This document shows, piece by piece, positions 9,035 through 18,172 of a stretch of 64,000 nucleotides of DNA (positions within the stretch are counted from its first letter, which is position 1; every line of letters starts with the position of its first letter). The notes below the pieces were generated by a model, which searched no databases, had not been told where the DNA came from, and worked only from the letters and a program-made list of their open reading frames with translations. The DNA comes from Rhodospirillaceae bacterium (GTDB lineage: Bacteria > Pseudomonadota > Alphaproteobacteria > CACIAM-22H2): positions 57,075-121,074 of the forward strand of contig JALHMR010000014.1 in assembly GCA_022843945.1 (NCBI GenBank). The letters are read 5' to 3'. A program made the position numbers and the translations under genes.

Positions 9035-12000
9035 ATGGTCCTGTCCGACGTCTCGATCAAGCGCCCGGTTTTCGCGACCGTCATCAGCCTGATGCTGGTG
9101 GTCCTCGGTCTTGCCTCATACCTGAAGCTGCCGGTGCGCGAATACCCGCAGATCGACAAGCCGATCGTCTCGGTCGTCACCGTCTACAAGGGCGCCAGCA
9201 ACGAAGTCGTCGAAAGCCGCATTACCGAGGCGGTCGAGCGCGCCATCTCCGGCATCGAAGGCATCGTGCGCATCACCTCGACCAGCCGCGAGGAACGCAG
9301 CCAGGTGGTCATCGAGTTCCGCCTGACGCGCGATATCGACGCCGCCGCCGCCGACGTTCGTGACCGCATCGGCCGTATCCTGGCGCGTCTGCCGGAAGGC
9401 GCCGACCTGCCGATCATCAACAAGGTCGATTCCGACGCCTTCCCCATCCTCTGGTTCTCGCTGAACAGCGACGCCATGAGCGCGATGCAGCTTACCGACT
9501 ACGCGCGGCGCAACCTGGTTGACCGGCTGGCGATCGTTCCCGGCGTGGCCTCGGTCAATGTCGCCGGCGAGCGGCGCTATTCGATGCGCGTCTGGCTCGA
9601 CCGCCAGGCGCTGGCCGCGCGCAACCTCACCTCCGACGACGTCGAAAGCGCCGTCAGGCGGCAGAATGTCGAGCTTCCCGGCGGCCGCCTGGAGAGCACC
9701 GGCCGCGAGTTCACGGTCAAGACCGACTCGCGCCTGCGCACCGCCGACGAGTTCTCGGCCATCGTCGTGGCCATCCGTGGCGGCTATCCGATCCGCCTGG
9801 GCGAGGTGGCCAAGGTGGAGGTCGGCCCGGAGGACGAGCGCAGCGAGATGCGCGCCACCGGGCGGTCCTCGATCGGCATGGGCATCGTGCGCCAGTCGAC
9901 GGCCAACACGCTCGAGGTCGCCGACGGCGTGAAAGCGGAACTGGCAAACCTGGCGCCGGCTTTCCCCGAGGGGCTGCGCTACACGATCATCTACGACGAG
10001 GCCGTGTTCATCCGGCAGTCGCAGTACGAGGTCTACCACGCCTTCGCCATCGGCATGTCTCTGGTGGTGGGCGTCATCTTCCTCTTCCTGCGCTCGGTGC
10101 GCGCCACGCTGATTCCGTCGATCGCCATTCCGGTGTCGATCATCGCCACCTTCACCGTGATGTCGGCCTTCGGCTTCTCGATCAACGTCCTCACTCTGCT
10201 CGCCTACGTGCTGGCCATTGGCATCGTCGTCGACGACGCCATCGTCGTGCTCGAGAACATCCACCGGCGCATCGAGCTGGGCGAGCCGCCGCTGCTCGCC
10301 GCGGTGATGGGCGCGCGGCAGATCGCCTTTGCGGTCATCGCCACCACGCTCACCCTGATCGCCGTGTTCGTGCCGCTCTCCTTCATGGAGGGCAATACAG
10401 GCCGGCTGTTCACCGAATTCGGTATCGCGCTGGCCAGCGCCGTCATGTTCTCCGGCCTGGTCGCCCTGACCTTGACGCCGATGCTGTGCTCCAAGCTGCT
10501 GACCGACCATGACGGCGACAGCTGGCTGATACGCGTCACCGAACGGGTCTTCGTGGGGATGAACAACGGCTTCCGCGCCATCCTGTCGCGCGCGCTGCGG
10601 GCACCCCTGCTGGTGCTGGCCTTGGGCTTCGTGGCCCCGCTGTTTCTGATGTACCTGCTCTTCGTCACGATCCCGAAGGAGTTCGCGCCGGTCGAGGATC
10701 GCGGCGCGGTCTTCGTCCAGGTGACCGCGCCCGAGGGCGCCAGCATGGAGTACACGCGCCAGCACGTGAAGCGGATCGAGGAGGTCCTCTATCCCTATAT
10801 CGAGCAGGGTCAGGCGATGGCCATCATGGCCAACATCGCGCCCGGCTTCCAGCGGCCGGCGCCGGTCAACACTGCGACGATGTCGCTGCGGCTCAAGCCC
10901 TGGGACCAGCGGACCAAGAAGCAGCAGGAGATCCATCGCGAGCTCTTCCCCAAGGTCCTGGCCATCCCGGGCGTGCGCGCCACCGCCACCAATCCGGCTT
11001 CACTGGGCCTGCGCGGCATCCAGGTGCCGATTCAGTATGTGATCGGCGGCACCGACTACGAGACCCTGCGCGACTGGCGCAATCGCATGCTCGAGCGCAT
11101 GCGCGAGGACGGCCGCTTCCTCAATCCTGACTCCAACCATCGCGAGAACAAGCCGGAGATGCGCGTGGGCATCGACCGGGCGCGCGCCGCCGATCTCGGC
11201 GTGCAGGTCGAGACCATTGCCCGCACGCTGGAGACCATGTTCGGCTCGCGCGAAGTGACGAACTACGTCGAGCGCGGCGAGGAGTACAAGGTGCTGCTCC
11301 AGGCGCGCGCCGAGGACCGCAGCAAGCCGCGCGATCTGACCAATATCTTCGTGCGCTCGGCCACGACCCAGCAGCTGATCCCGCTGTCCAATCTCGTGTT
11401 TTTCAGCGAGCAGGCCGGGCCGCAGGATCTGACCCGCGTCGACCGCCTGCGCTCGATCACCCTGACCGCGACCCCGGCCCCGGGCTTCACCCTGGCCGAG
11501 GCGCTCGACACCATGGACCTGTTCGCCCGCGAACTGCTGCCCACGGAAGTGCGCATCTCCTACGAGGGTCAGAGCCGCGAGTTCAAGGAATCGTCGAAGA
11601 GCCTCTACGTCACCTTCGCCCTGGCCCTGCTCGTGGTCTTCCTGGTGCTCGCCGCCCAGTTCGAGAGCTGGATCCACCCGCTGATCATCATGCTGGCCGT
11701 GCCGCTGGCCATCACCGGCGGTCTCCTGGCGCTCTGGCTGACCGGCATATCGCTCAACGTCTACAGCCAGATCGGCATGATCCTGCTGGTCGGCCTGATG
11801 GCCAAGAACGGCATCCTGATCGTCGAGTTCTCCAACCAGCTGCGCGACGAGGGCAAGACCATCCACGACGCGGTGCTCGAGGCCTCGGTCACGCGCCTGC
11901 GCCCGATCCTCATGACCTCGATCGCCACGATCTGCGGCGCCGTGCCGCTGGCCATCGCCGCCGGTGCGGGCGCCGAAAGCCGCGAGGCGATCGGCTGGGT

Positions 12001-12160
12001 GATCATCGGCGGCGTGGCCGTGGCCACGGTCATGACCCTGGTGGTCATCCCCTGCCTCTATCTGCTGCTGGCGCACTTCACCAAGCCGATCAACACCATC
12101 GCCAAGAAGCTGTCGGAGATGCAGGACGCGCGCAGCACGGCGGCCTTGCCAGCCGAGTAA
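9035..12160 (+). CDS. RND-family multidrug efflux pump, AcrB-like inner-membrane subunit
   Basis: A 1041-residue proton-driven pump, full length for the HAE1 group. It begins VLSDVSIKRPVFATVISLML (first helix) and has two large periplasmic loops (about residues 35-335 and 560-865). The proton-relay pair is present in helix 4 (GIVVDDAIVVLENI), as is the partner lysine in helix 10 (GLMAKNGILIVEFSNQ). It exports hydrophobic drugs, detergents or metabolites from the periplasm or membrane. Transcribed with the adaptor 30 bp upstream. The ArsR regulator lies just downstream on the opposite strand, and no TetR repressor is adjacent to the pair. Confidence 0.95.
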   Translation: MVLSDVSIKRPVFATVISLMLVVLGLASYLKLPVREYPQIDKPIVSVVTVYKGASNEVVESRITEAVERAISGIEGIVRITSTSREERSQVVIEFRLTRDIDAAAADVRDRIGRILARLPEGADLPIINKVDSDAFPILWFSLNSDAMSAMQLTDYARRNLVDRLAIVPGVASVNVAGERRYSMRVWLDRQALAARNLTSDDVESAVRRQNVELPGGRLESTGREFTVKTDSRLRTADEFSAIVVAIRGGYPIRLGEVAKVEVGPEDERSEMRATGRSSIGMGIVRQSTANTLEVADGVKAELANLAPAFPEGLRYTIIYDEAVFIRQSQYEVYHAFAIGMSLVVGVIFLFLRSVRATLIPSIAIPVSIIATFTVMSAFGFSINVLTLLAYVLAIGIVVDDAIVVLENIHRRIELGEPPLLAAVMGARQIAFAVIATTLTLIAVFVPLSFMEGNTGRLFTEFGIALASAVMFSGLVALTLTPMLCSKLLTDHDGDSWLIRVTERVFVGMNNGFRAILSRALRAPLLVLALGFVAPLFLMYLLFVTIPKEFAPVEDRGAVFVQVTAPEGASMEYTRQHVKRIEEVLYPYIEQGQAMAIMANIAPGFQRPAPVNTATMSLRLKPWDQRTKKQQEIHRELFPKVLAIPGVRATATNPASLGLRGIQVPIQYVIGGTDYETLRDWRNRMLERMREDGRFLNPDSNHRENKPEMRVGIDRARAADLGVQVETIARTLETMFGSREVTNYVERGEEYKVLLQARAEDRSKPRDLTNIFVRSATTQQLIPLSNLVFFSEQAGPQDLTRVDRLRSITLTATPAPGFTLAEALDTMDLFARELLPTEVRISYEGQSREFKESSKSLYVTFALALLVVFLVLAAQFESWIHPLIIMLAVPLAITGGLLALWLTGISLNVYSQIGMILLVGLMAKNGILIVEFSNQLRDEGKTIHDAVLEASVTRLRPILMTSIATICGAVPLAIAAGAGAESREAIGWVIIGGVAVATVMTLVVIPCLYLLLAHFTKPINTIAKKLSEMQDARSTAALPAE

Positions 12161-12175
12161 GGGGCCAGGCGAAGT

Positions 12176-12517
12176 CTAGGCGTCGACCTTCCGGTCCGAT
12201 CCGGGCGGCAGCGGCGCCTTCACCGGCTCGCAGAATAGGGCGTAGAGGGTCTCCATGACCGCCCCGGCCTCGCGGCCGGCCAGCGAGTAGTAGATCGTCT
12301 GGGCGGCCCGTCGGGTGGCCACCAGCCCGTCACGCCGGAGGCGGGCAAGGTGCTGCGAGAGGGCCGACTGGCTGAGGCTGACCAGGGTCTCGAGCTCGCT
12401 GACCGACTTCTCGCCCTGCGACAGGTGGCAGAGAATCAGCAGCCGCCGCTCGTTGGCCATGGCCTTGAGAAGCGCGCTGGCCTTGCGGGCGTTGGTTTCC
12501 AGGTCGGACGGTTTCAT
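12176..12517 (-). CDS. ArsR/SmtB-family repressor with a persulfide-sensor (SqrR/BigR-like) cysteine pair
   Basis: A 113-residue winged-helix regulator. The recognition helix region SLSQSALSQHLARLRRDGLV (residues 47-66) is typical of ArsR proteins. The metal-site cysteines of classical ArsR or SmtB are absent. Instead there are two cysteines, C30 (LLILC) and C96 (YALFC), exactly 66 residues apart. This spacing equals that of the reactive pair in SqrR (C41/C107) and BigR (C42/C108), which form a tetrasulfide bridge on exposure to reactive sulfur species. I therefore infer a sulfide or persulfide-responsive repressor. Targets are not evident; the neighbours are a convergent RND pump and a divergent secreted protein. 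Confidence 0.85.
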   Translation of the reverse strand: MKPSDLETNARKASALLKAMANERRLLILCHLSQGEKSVSELETLVSLSQSALSQHLARLRRDGLVATRRAAQTIYYSLAGREAGAVMETLYALFCEPVKAPLPPGSDRKVDA

Positions 12518-12690
12518 TTGAGCGCCCTACGATAGGAACCCGCCGGAAAGGCGTCAATCGGCGGCCGGGGCGACGGCCAGGGCGGCAGCCGCCTCGGGGG
12601 TCTCCGGCCGCTCCCTAGGGGAGATTCGCGTCGCCGGCCGGCGCCCGTGGCGGTATATACTGGGCGGATCATCGTTTGGGGGCACGAAGC

Positions 12691-13305
12691 ATGGTTCGTC
12701 TGGCGTTTGCCGTTGTGGCGTTGAGCGTATTGGCGATGGTCGGACCGGCGGCGGCGCAGGCCCCGGGCTCGCCCGGGGACAGCCCGCCGCCCGGCCGCAC
12801 CCATGCCTCGTCCTACGCCCCGCTGCCCGGCGACCTGCCAGTGACCGTGCGGCCCTGGGACAACTCGGCCGCCAACCTCCGCCTCAAGGCCAACTTCACC
12901 GACGCGATGAGCAAGCGCGGCGTGCGCCTGACCGAGACCGGGACGCCGCTGCTGCTCAACTTCGAGACCGAGGTCGAGAGCCTGACCACGCCCGACAGCG
13001 GCCCCACCCTGGGCCAGGTCCAGGGCCGCAACCACGACACCCGCGTGCGCATGAATTTCTGGTCGACAACCCAGGACAGCGTGCTGACGGGCCGGCAGGG
13101 CAGCCAGGTCGCGAATCTCGGCTCGGTGCGCTACGTGCTGCGCGCGACACTCGACGACCAGCGCAGCGGCCAGCGCCTGTGGCAGGGCGAGGCGAGCTAC
13201 ACCGCCGCCCCGAGCGACGAGACCACGACCTTCGCGCTGATGGTGCCCGTGCTGGTCGACAATCTCGGCCAGACCGTGCGACCGCGCGCCTTCCGCATCG
13301 ACTGA
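12691..13305 (+). CDS. Secreted protein of unknown function
   Basis: About 204 residues from the ATG at 12691, 8 nt after a GGGGG stretch. A TTG further upstream in frame gives only five extra residues. A signal peptide is clear (LAFAVVALSVLAMVGPAAAQ). The mature protein has a proline-rich start, then an alternating strand-like domain (about residues 55-200) that resembles small periplasmic beta-sandwich domains of the DUF4136 kind. I cannot assign it with certainty. No catalytic motif is visible. It is divergent from the ArsR gene with a 173 bp gap and is followed 24 bp later by the macro-domain gene. Confidence 0.65.
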   Translation: MVRLAFAVVALSVLAMVGPAAAQAPGSPGDSPPPGRTHASSYAPLPGDLPVTVRPWDNSAANLRLKANFTDAMSKRGVRLTETGTPLLLNFETEVESLTTPDSGPTLGQVQGRNHDTRVRMNFWSTTQDSVLTGRQGSQVANLGSVRYVLRATLDDQRSGQRLWQGEASYTAAPSDETTTFALMVPVLVDNLGQTVRPRAFRID

Positions 13306-13329
13306 CGCGGCCCCTCTGGGGTGAAGACC

Positions 13330-13839
13330 ATGGCCCGGCCGGCCCTTACCGCGCTGCAGGCCGACCTCACCCAGCTCGACGTCGACGCCATCGTCAACGC
13401 CGCCAACCGAAGCCTGCTCGGCGGCGGCGGCGTTGACGGGGCCATCCATCGGGCCGCCGGGCCTGAGCTCCTCGCCGAATGCCGCACCTTGGGCGGCTGC
13501 CCCACCGGCGAGGCCCGCATCACCAAGGGCTACCGCCTCAAGGCCCGGCACGTGATCCATACCGTGGGGCCGGTATGGCACGGCGGCGGCAGCGGCGAGG
13601 ACGCGCTGCTCGAATCCTGCTACCGCAATTCGCTGGCCCTCGCCCATCAGCACGAGCTCAAGACTCTCGCCTTCCCGGCGATCAGCACCGGCATCTACCG
13701 CTTCCCCCTGGAGCGGGCGATCGGCATCGCCGTGCGCACCGTGGCGCGCGAGGCCGGCGCGATCGCGGTGACCTTCGCCTGTTTCGGCGACGAGGCGTTC
13801 GCCGCCTACCGCCGCGCCTTGGCGGCCTTGCCGTCCTGA
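13330..13839 (+). CDS. Macro-domain protein, O-acetyl-ADP-ribose deacetylase-like
   Basis: A 169-residue cytosolic macro domain with nothing else attached. It has the ADP-ribose pocket residues: [20 protein letters not shown] (the NAAN loop and glycine-rich segment with the catalytic-region Asp) and [13 protein letters not shown] (diphosphate-binding loop). The closest characterised relatives, such as E. coli YmdB, hydrolyse O-acetyl-ADP-ribose or remove mono-ADP-ribose from proteins. Translation could also begin at the GTG at 13321, three codons earlier; the ATG has the better TGGGG spacing. The 3' end overlaps the convergent TetR gene by 34 bp. Confidence 0.92.
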   Translation: MARPALTALQADLTQLDVDAIVNAANRSLLGGGGVDGAIHRAAGPELLAECRTLGGCPTGEARITKGYRLKARHVIHTVGPVWHGGGSGEDALLESCYRNSLALAHQHELKTLAFPAISTGIYRFPLERAIGIAVRTVAREAGAIAVTFACFGDEAFAAYRRALAALPS

Positions 13840-14465
13840 GACGCCGCCTTCTGGGATAGAGGGAGGCGCGCCGCCAGCGCGTCGGCCACCCGCAGGCTGG
13901 CCGCCACCCATAGCCGGGTCCGCTCGCGCCCCGTCGAGCGGTCGCTGGCCCAGCGCGCCACCGCCGCCACGAACAGGGTGGTGAGCGCCATCTCCTCGAT
14001 CTGGCGCCGCGGCGGCGGCGCATCGAGATGGGCCGCCTCGCGCCACCACTGCACGGTGCGCGACAGGCGGAAGACCAGCGCCGCCGCGTGGTGCGGATGA
14101 CCGGGATAGAGCTTGCCGAGCAGCAGGTCGCGCGTGGCCCGCGGATAGGGCGCCAGGGCGTCGAGCCAAGCCAGCAGTGTGCGCTCGAGCCGGTCTCGGG
14201 CCGGCCGGCGGGCGAAGCCCGGCACCGCGCCGGCCGCCAGCATCGCCCGGTCCGCGACCGACAGCCACGCTTCGGCGGCGGCGTCGGCGTCACGGTAGTG
14301 GCGGTAGACCTCGTTCAGCGACAGGCCCAGCGCCTCGGCGACCCGGTGCAGGCGCAGCGCGTGCCAGCCGACGGCTTCGGCGTCTTCGAGCACGGCATGG
14401 AGGATGCGCCCGGCGGCGTCAGCCGGTTGCGCCGGGTCACGACGGGGGCGGCGTCGTCGGGCCAT
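13806..14465 (-). CDS. TetR-family transcriptional regulator
   Basis: A 219-residue regulator. After a basic N-terminus (ARRRRPRRD), a helix-turn-helix region spans about residues 18-55 ([18 protein letters not shown]). The rest is helical and alanine-rich, forming the ligand and dimer domain (about residues 75-205). The C-terminal part also resembles COQ9-type helical domains found in some alphaproteobacterial TetR-like proteins. Its ligand and targets are unknown. It is divergent from the inositol-monophosphatase-like gene with a 108 bp gap, which it may regulate, and overlaps the macro-domain gene at the 3' end. Confidence 0.82.
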   Translation of the reverse strand: MARRRRPRRDPAQPADAAGRILHAVLEDAEAVGWHALRLHRVAEALGLSLNEVYRHYRDADAAAEAWLSVADRAMLAAGAVPGFARRPARDRLERTLLAWLDALAPYPRATRDLLLGKLYPGHPHHAAALVFRLSRTVQWWREAAHLDAPPPRRQIEEMALTTLFVAAVARWASDRSTGRERTRLWVAASLRVADALAARLPLSQKAASQDGKAAKARR

Positions 14466-14573
14466 GGCTGAAACCTAGTCTTCCCGCCGGCCGCTGACCA
14501 GCCTGGCGCCCGCCCCAGACCGGCACTGGCCCAGTCTGGCACTGAAAGGGGCCATGCATGATATAAGCGCCGC

Positions 14574-15410
14574 ATGACCGCAGCGGTTGATCTCGACGCG
14601 GTGGCCGACCTGCTGAGAAACGTGGCCACCGAGCATATCCTTCCCCGTTTTCGCCACCTCGCCCGCGATGACATACGCGAGAAGGCGCCCGGCAACCTGG
14701 TGACCGTGGCCGATGTCGAGGCCGAGCACGCCCTGACGGCGGCGCTGAGCGCCCTCCTGCCCGGCTCGGCCGTGGTCGGTGAAGAGGCCGTGGCCGCCGA
14801 TACCGCCGTGCTTCAGCGGCTGGAGGCCGGCGCCCCCACCTGGATCATCGATCCGATCGACGGCACGATGAACTTCACCAAGTCGATCGCACGTTTCGCC
14901 GTGATGGTGGCGCTGGTCGAAGCCGGCACCATCAAGGCCGGATGGATCCACGACCCCGTGCGCAACGAGACCGGCCTGGTCGAGGCCGGCGGCGGGGCGT
15001 GGCTGCGGGCCGGCGACGGCACGCGCCAGCGCCTGCGCCGCCCCGACCCGGCCGCTCTCGATAGTCTGCGCGGCTCCGTGTCCGGGCGGGTCGGCGAGCG
15101 CGGCCGCGCGCGCGATATCCTGGAGCGCAGCGGACGCGTGCCGCCGGTGATGCGCATCAACAGCGCCGCGCATGAATACCTCGACCTGGCGCGCGGCCGC
15201 CTCGACTACGTCATGTTCGGCCGCACCTGGCCGTGGGATCACGCCGCCGGCGTCCTGCTCTACCGCGAGGCCGGTGGCGAAGTCGCCTATCTCGACGGCA
15301 CGCAGCCGGCCGAGGCGCCCTACTCGCTGCTCCGCCACACCGGCCCGCTGCTGGCGGCTCCCAGCTCTGCTACCTGGTCGGCCTTGCGTGAGATTTTGAT
15401 GACCGGCTGA
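14574..15410 (+). CDS. Inositol monophosphatase family protein
   Basis: A 278-residue Mg2+-dependent phosphomonoesterase. The metal-binding set is complete: GEEAV (residues about 65-69), WIIDPIDGTMNFT (about 95-107) and the C-terminal WPWDHAAGVLLYREAGGE (about 218-235). The family removes phosphate from inositol phosphates, histidinol phosphate, PAP or similar small substrates, so the exact reaction is open. The ATG at 14574 is directly upstream of conserved helices. It is divergent from the TetR gene and stands alone as a transcription unit with a 74 bp gap to the next gene. Confidence 0.92.
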   Translation: MTAAVDLDAVADLLRNVATEHILPRFRHLARDDIREKAPGNLVTVADVEAEHALTAALSALLPGSAVVGEEAVAADTAVLQRLEAGAPTWIIDPIDGTMNFTKSIARFAVMVALVEAGTIKAGWIHDPVRNETGLVEAGGGAWLRAGDGTRQRLRRPDPAALDSLRGSVSGRVGERGRARDILERSGRVPPVMRINSAAHEYLDLARGRLDYVMFGRTWPWDHAAGVLLYREAGGEVAYLDGTQPAEAPYSLLRHTGPLLAAPSSATWSALREILMTG

Positions 15411-15484
15411 TCCAGCGGCCGGCCCTCGCCGGTGCCGCGGGCGGGGCGTATACTTGCCCGCTCTTCGACTCGATTGGAGAGGCG

Positions 15485-16234
15485 TTGCCCTCGCTTCTGC
15501 TCCGCGTTTTGGCCGTTGTCGCGCTCGCCATCGTGGGGGCCGGGAGCATGGCCGCGCCGCTGATCGTCGACCTCGAGCTGGTTCTCGCCGTCGATGTCTC
15601 GCGCAGCGTCGACGACGAGGAATACCAGCTGCAGAAGATCGGCTACGCCCAGGCCTTCCAGCATCCCGCCGTGCTCAGCGCCATCCAGGCCAACCCCAAC
15701 CACCGCATCGCCGTGACCTTGATCGAATGGGCCGGCGCCGATTTCCAGAAGGTCATCGTGCCGTGGACCGTGGTCAGTGACGCCGAGAGCGGCCAGCTCT
15801 TCGGCGAGGCCATCCGCCAGGCGCCGCGCAGCTTCTGGGGCTGGACCTCGGTCAGCGGCGCCATCGACTTCTCCGTTCCGCTCTTCGGCCAGCACGAGAG
15901 CACGCGCAAGGTGATCGACGTCTCCGGCGACGGGGTGAACAATAGCGGCCGCCCGGCCGCCATGGCCCGGGACGACGCGGTCAAGGCCGGCGTCACCATC
16001 AACGGGCTGGTGATCATGAACGATCGCCCGACGCCCGGCTTCGTGGCCCAGCGCGTCCAGCCGCCGCTCGACGATTTCTACCGCGAGAACGTGATCGGTG
16101 GGCCGGGCGCCTTTCTCATCGCCATCGACGATTTCGAGAGCTTCGCCCACGCCATCGTCAACAAGCTGATCAAGGAAATCGCCGGCCTGCCCACGGCCCC
16201 GGGCCTGTGGGTGGCCGAACTGAAACAGCGGTGA
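15485..16234 (+). CDS. DUF1194 domain protein (VWA-like, secreted)
   Basis: A 249-residue protein starting at a TTG close behind GGAGAGG. An N-terminal signal peptide (LLRVLAVVALAIVGAGSMAA) is followed by a von Willebrand A-like fold. The metal-ion-dependent adhesion site is visible as LAVDVSRSVDDEE (DxSxS). The family also has VIDVSGDGVNN, seen here near residue 138. DUF1194 proteins are common in alphaproteobacteria; their role is unknown but a periplasmic binding or assembly function fits. The gene ends in a GTGA overlap with the methyltransferase gene, implying translational coupling. Confidence 0.88.
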   Translation: MPSLLLRVLAVVALAIVGAGSMAAPLIVDLELVLAVDVSRSVDDEEYQLQKIGYAQAFQHPAVLSAIQANPNHRIAVTLIEWAGADFQKVIVPWTVVSDAESGQLFGEAIRQAPRSFWGWTSVSGAIDFSVPLFGQHESTRKVIDVSGDGVNNSGRPAAMARDDAVKAGVTINGLVIMNDRPTPGFVAQRVQPPLDDFYRENVIGGPGAFLIAIDDFESFAHAIVNKLIKEIAGLPTAPGLWVAELKQR

Positions 16235-17154
16235 CCGACTCTTCCCTGCCGGGTGTGCCCACGGGCTGGACCGGCTATCTCGCCCCTGAAGACCGTCTTG
16301 ACGAGCTGCTGACCGAGCTCGGCGAGACGATTGCGATTCACGGACACCTGGTTTTCGCCGAAGGGCCGCCGCGGCCAGCGGCCTGGGTGCAGAACGTGTG
16401 GTACGAGCCGCGTCGCATCCCCATCCAGTCGATCGGCGATGGCGTGCGCGCCCTCAAATCCATCCAGCGCAACTGGGCGCTTTTCCCGGTGGCCGTGCAC
16501 GGACGCGCCAAGCTGATCGAGGAGCAGCTGCCGCCGGTGAAGCCCAAGCCCCTGGCCTTTCCTTCCGCACCCCCGTCGGCGCCGCTGGGCTCCTGGACGC
16601 TGACCGACGCCAACACGCTGATCGCCGCCGCGCGCTGCAGCAGCCCCTTCCGCCACGGCGAGGTGGTGTTCGCCGAGAACCGCGAGGCGCCGCCCAACCG
16701 GGCCTATCTGAAACTCTGGGATGCCTTCACCGCGCTGGGCGTGCGGCCCGCGCCGGGTGAGTTATGCCTCGACCTCGGCGCCAGTCCCGGCGGCTGGAGC
16801 TGGGTGCTGCACGAGACCGGGGCGCGCGTCATCGCGGTCGACAAGGCGCCGCTCGATCCCCGCATCACGGCCCTGCCGCGGCTGGAGTTCCGGCAGGAGA
16901 GCGCCTTCGGTCTGTCGCCCGACGCTGTCGAGCCCGTCGACTGGCTGTGCTCGGATGTCGTCTGCTACCCGGCCCGCCTGCTCACTCTCGTGCGGCGCTG
17001 GCTCGAGTCCGGCCGCGCCAGGCGGTTCGTCTGCACCCTGAAGTTCCAGGGCGAGACCGATCACGCCACGGCGCGCGAATTCGCCGCGATCCCGGGATCG
17101 CGCCTGATGCATCTCTTCCACAACAAGCATGAGTTGACCTGGATCAAACTGTAG
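16231..17154 (+). CDS. SAM-dependent 2'-O-methyltransferase of the RlmM/FtsJ type
   Basis: About 307 residues, starting at the GTG at 16231 that overlaps the upstream stop (GTGA). The C-terminal half holds a Rossmann methyltransferase domain with motif I LDLGASPGGWSWVL (about residues 178-191). It also has the acidic SDVVCYP segment and the CTLKFQGE lysine segment expected of the K-D-K-E tetrad. The N-terminal half resembles the THUMP-like RNA-binding region of RlmM, which methylates C2498 of 23S rRNA. Alphaproteobacterial members are shorter and their RNA target is not proven. Confidence 0.82.
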   Translation: MTDSSLPGVPTGWTGYLAPEDRLDELLTELGETIAIHGHLVFAEGPPRPAAWVQNVWYEPRRIPIQSIGDGVRALKSIQRNWALFPVAVHGRAKLIEEQLPPVKPKPLAFPSAPPSAPLGSWTLTDANTLIAAARCSSPFRHGEVVFAENREAPPNRAYLKLWDAFTALGVRPAPGELCLDLGASPGGWSWVLHETGARVIAVDKAPLDPRITALPRLEFRQESAFGLSPDAVEPVDWLCSDVVCYPARLLTLVRRWLESGRARRFVCTLKFQGETDHATAREFAAIPGSRLMHLFHNKHELTWIKL

Positions 17155-17168
17155 GATTTTCTAACCGC

Positions 17169-18101
17169 ATGACCGCCTGGAAGAACGACTACATCGCCCA
17201 ATGCCAGCGCCCGGCGAGCGGGGCCCTGGTGCTCGACCACATCGCGCATTTCGTGCCTGACGGCGAGGCCGCCGCGAAAGCGCTCGAGCTGTTCGGGTTC
17301 ACCGTCACGCCGTTCTCCGCACAGAGCCACAGACCGACGCCGGAGGCGCCACTGACGCCGGCGGGGACCGGCAATCGCTGCGTCATGCTGCGCCGCGGCT
17401 ATCTCGAGATCCTCACGCCGACCGGCCAGACGCCGATCGCCGACCAGCTCCGCCAGTCGATCCAGCGCTATACCGGCATCCACCTGATTGCCCTGGGCAC
17501 CAGCGATCCCGAGGCCGATCGCGCCCGGCTCGACAAAGCCGGTTTCGCGCCGTTGCCGACCTTGGCCCTGGAGCGGCCGATCGGCACGCCCGACGGCGAC
17601 CAGACGGCACGCTTCGCGGTGCAGCGCGTGCCCTCGGGCACGATGCCGGAAGGCCGTGTCCAGTTCGTTCAGCAGATGACGCCGGAGCTGCTGTGGCAGC
17701 GGCGCTGGCTCGACCACGCCAACCGCTGCTTCGGCCTGGCCGGCGTGTTCGTCTGCGTGGCCGACCCCCAGGAAGCCGCCGAACGCTACACCCGCTACAC
17801 CGGTATCCGCGCTGAAGCCCAAGGTGCCGCCCGCCGCCTGGCCACGGCCCGCGGCGATCTTCTGTTCCTCACGCCCGATACGGTGAAGCGCGTTCTAGGA
17901 GTGGAGCCGCCCACCCTGCCATGGATCGCCGGCTACGCCCTGGATTGCAGCGACACGGTCATCCCGCGCAGCCGGCTCGAGATGAATGATTTCGAGACGC
18001 GTGATCTGGGTCCTGGCCGCTTTGCTGTCACGGCACCGCCAGAGCTCGGCGGGGTCATGGTTTTCGGGCTGATCGGTAAGGCCATCCCCGTTTTCGGCTG
18101 A
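17169..18101 (+). CDS. VOC-superfamily (glyoxalase-like) protein
   Basis: A 310-residue cytosolic protein with two beta-alpha-beta-beta-beta glyoxalase-type repeats. The first begins LDHIAHFVPDGEAAAKALEL near residue 22, and the second begins at about residue 190 (GVFVCVADPQEAAERYTRYTG). It resembles the Glyoxalase_3-like (PF13468) branch, in which the domain binds small hydrophobic or aromatic ligands. Metal-ligand positions are only partly recognisable, so catalysis is uncertain. It is probably cotranscribed with the methyltransferase (14 bp gap). Confidence 0.8.
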   Translation: MTAWKNDYIAQCQRPASGALVLDHIAHFVPDGEAAAKALELFGFTVTPFSAQSHRPTPEAPLTPAGTGNRCVMLRRGYLEILTPTGQTPIADQLRQSIQRYTGIHLIALGTSDPEADRARLDKAGFAPLPTLALERPIGTPDGDQTARFAVQRVPSGTMPEGRVQFVQQMTPELLWQRRWLDHANRCFGLAGVFVCVADPQEAAERYTRYTGIRAEAQGAARRLATARGDLLFLTPDTVKRVLGVEPPTLPWIAGYALDCSDTVIPRSRLEMNDFETRDLGPGRFAVTAPPELGGVMVFGLIGKAIPVFG

Positions 18102-18172
18102 TCACAAAAACTTTCCTTGCCGACCTCGATCGGGCGGTTAGGGTTGCCTCATACCGCGACAATGGGGCCGGC

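Noticed and set aside
9116..10936. A 606-codon open frame on the minus strand inside the RND pump gene.
   Set aside because: Antisense to a complete AcrB-like protein with all functional residues; no ribosome-binding site or domain.
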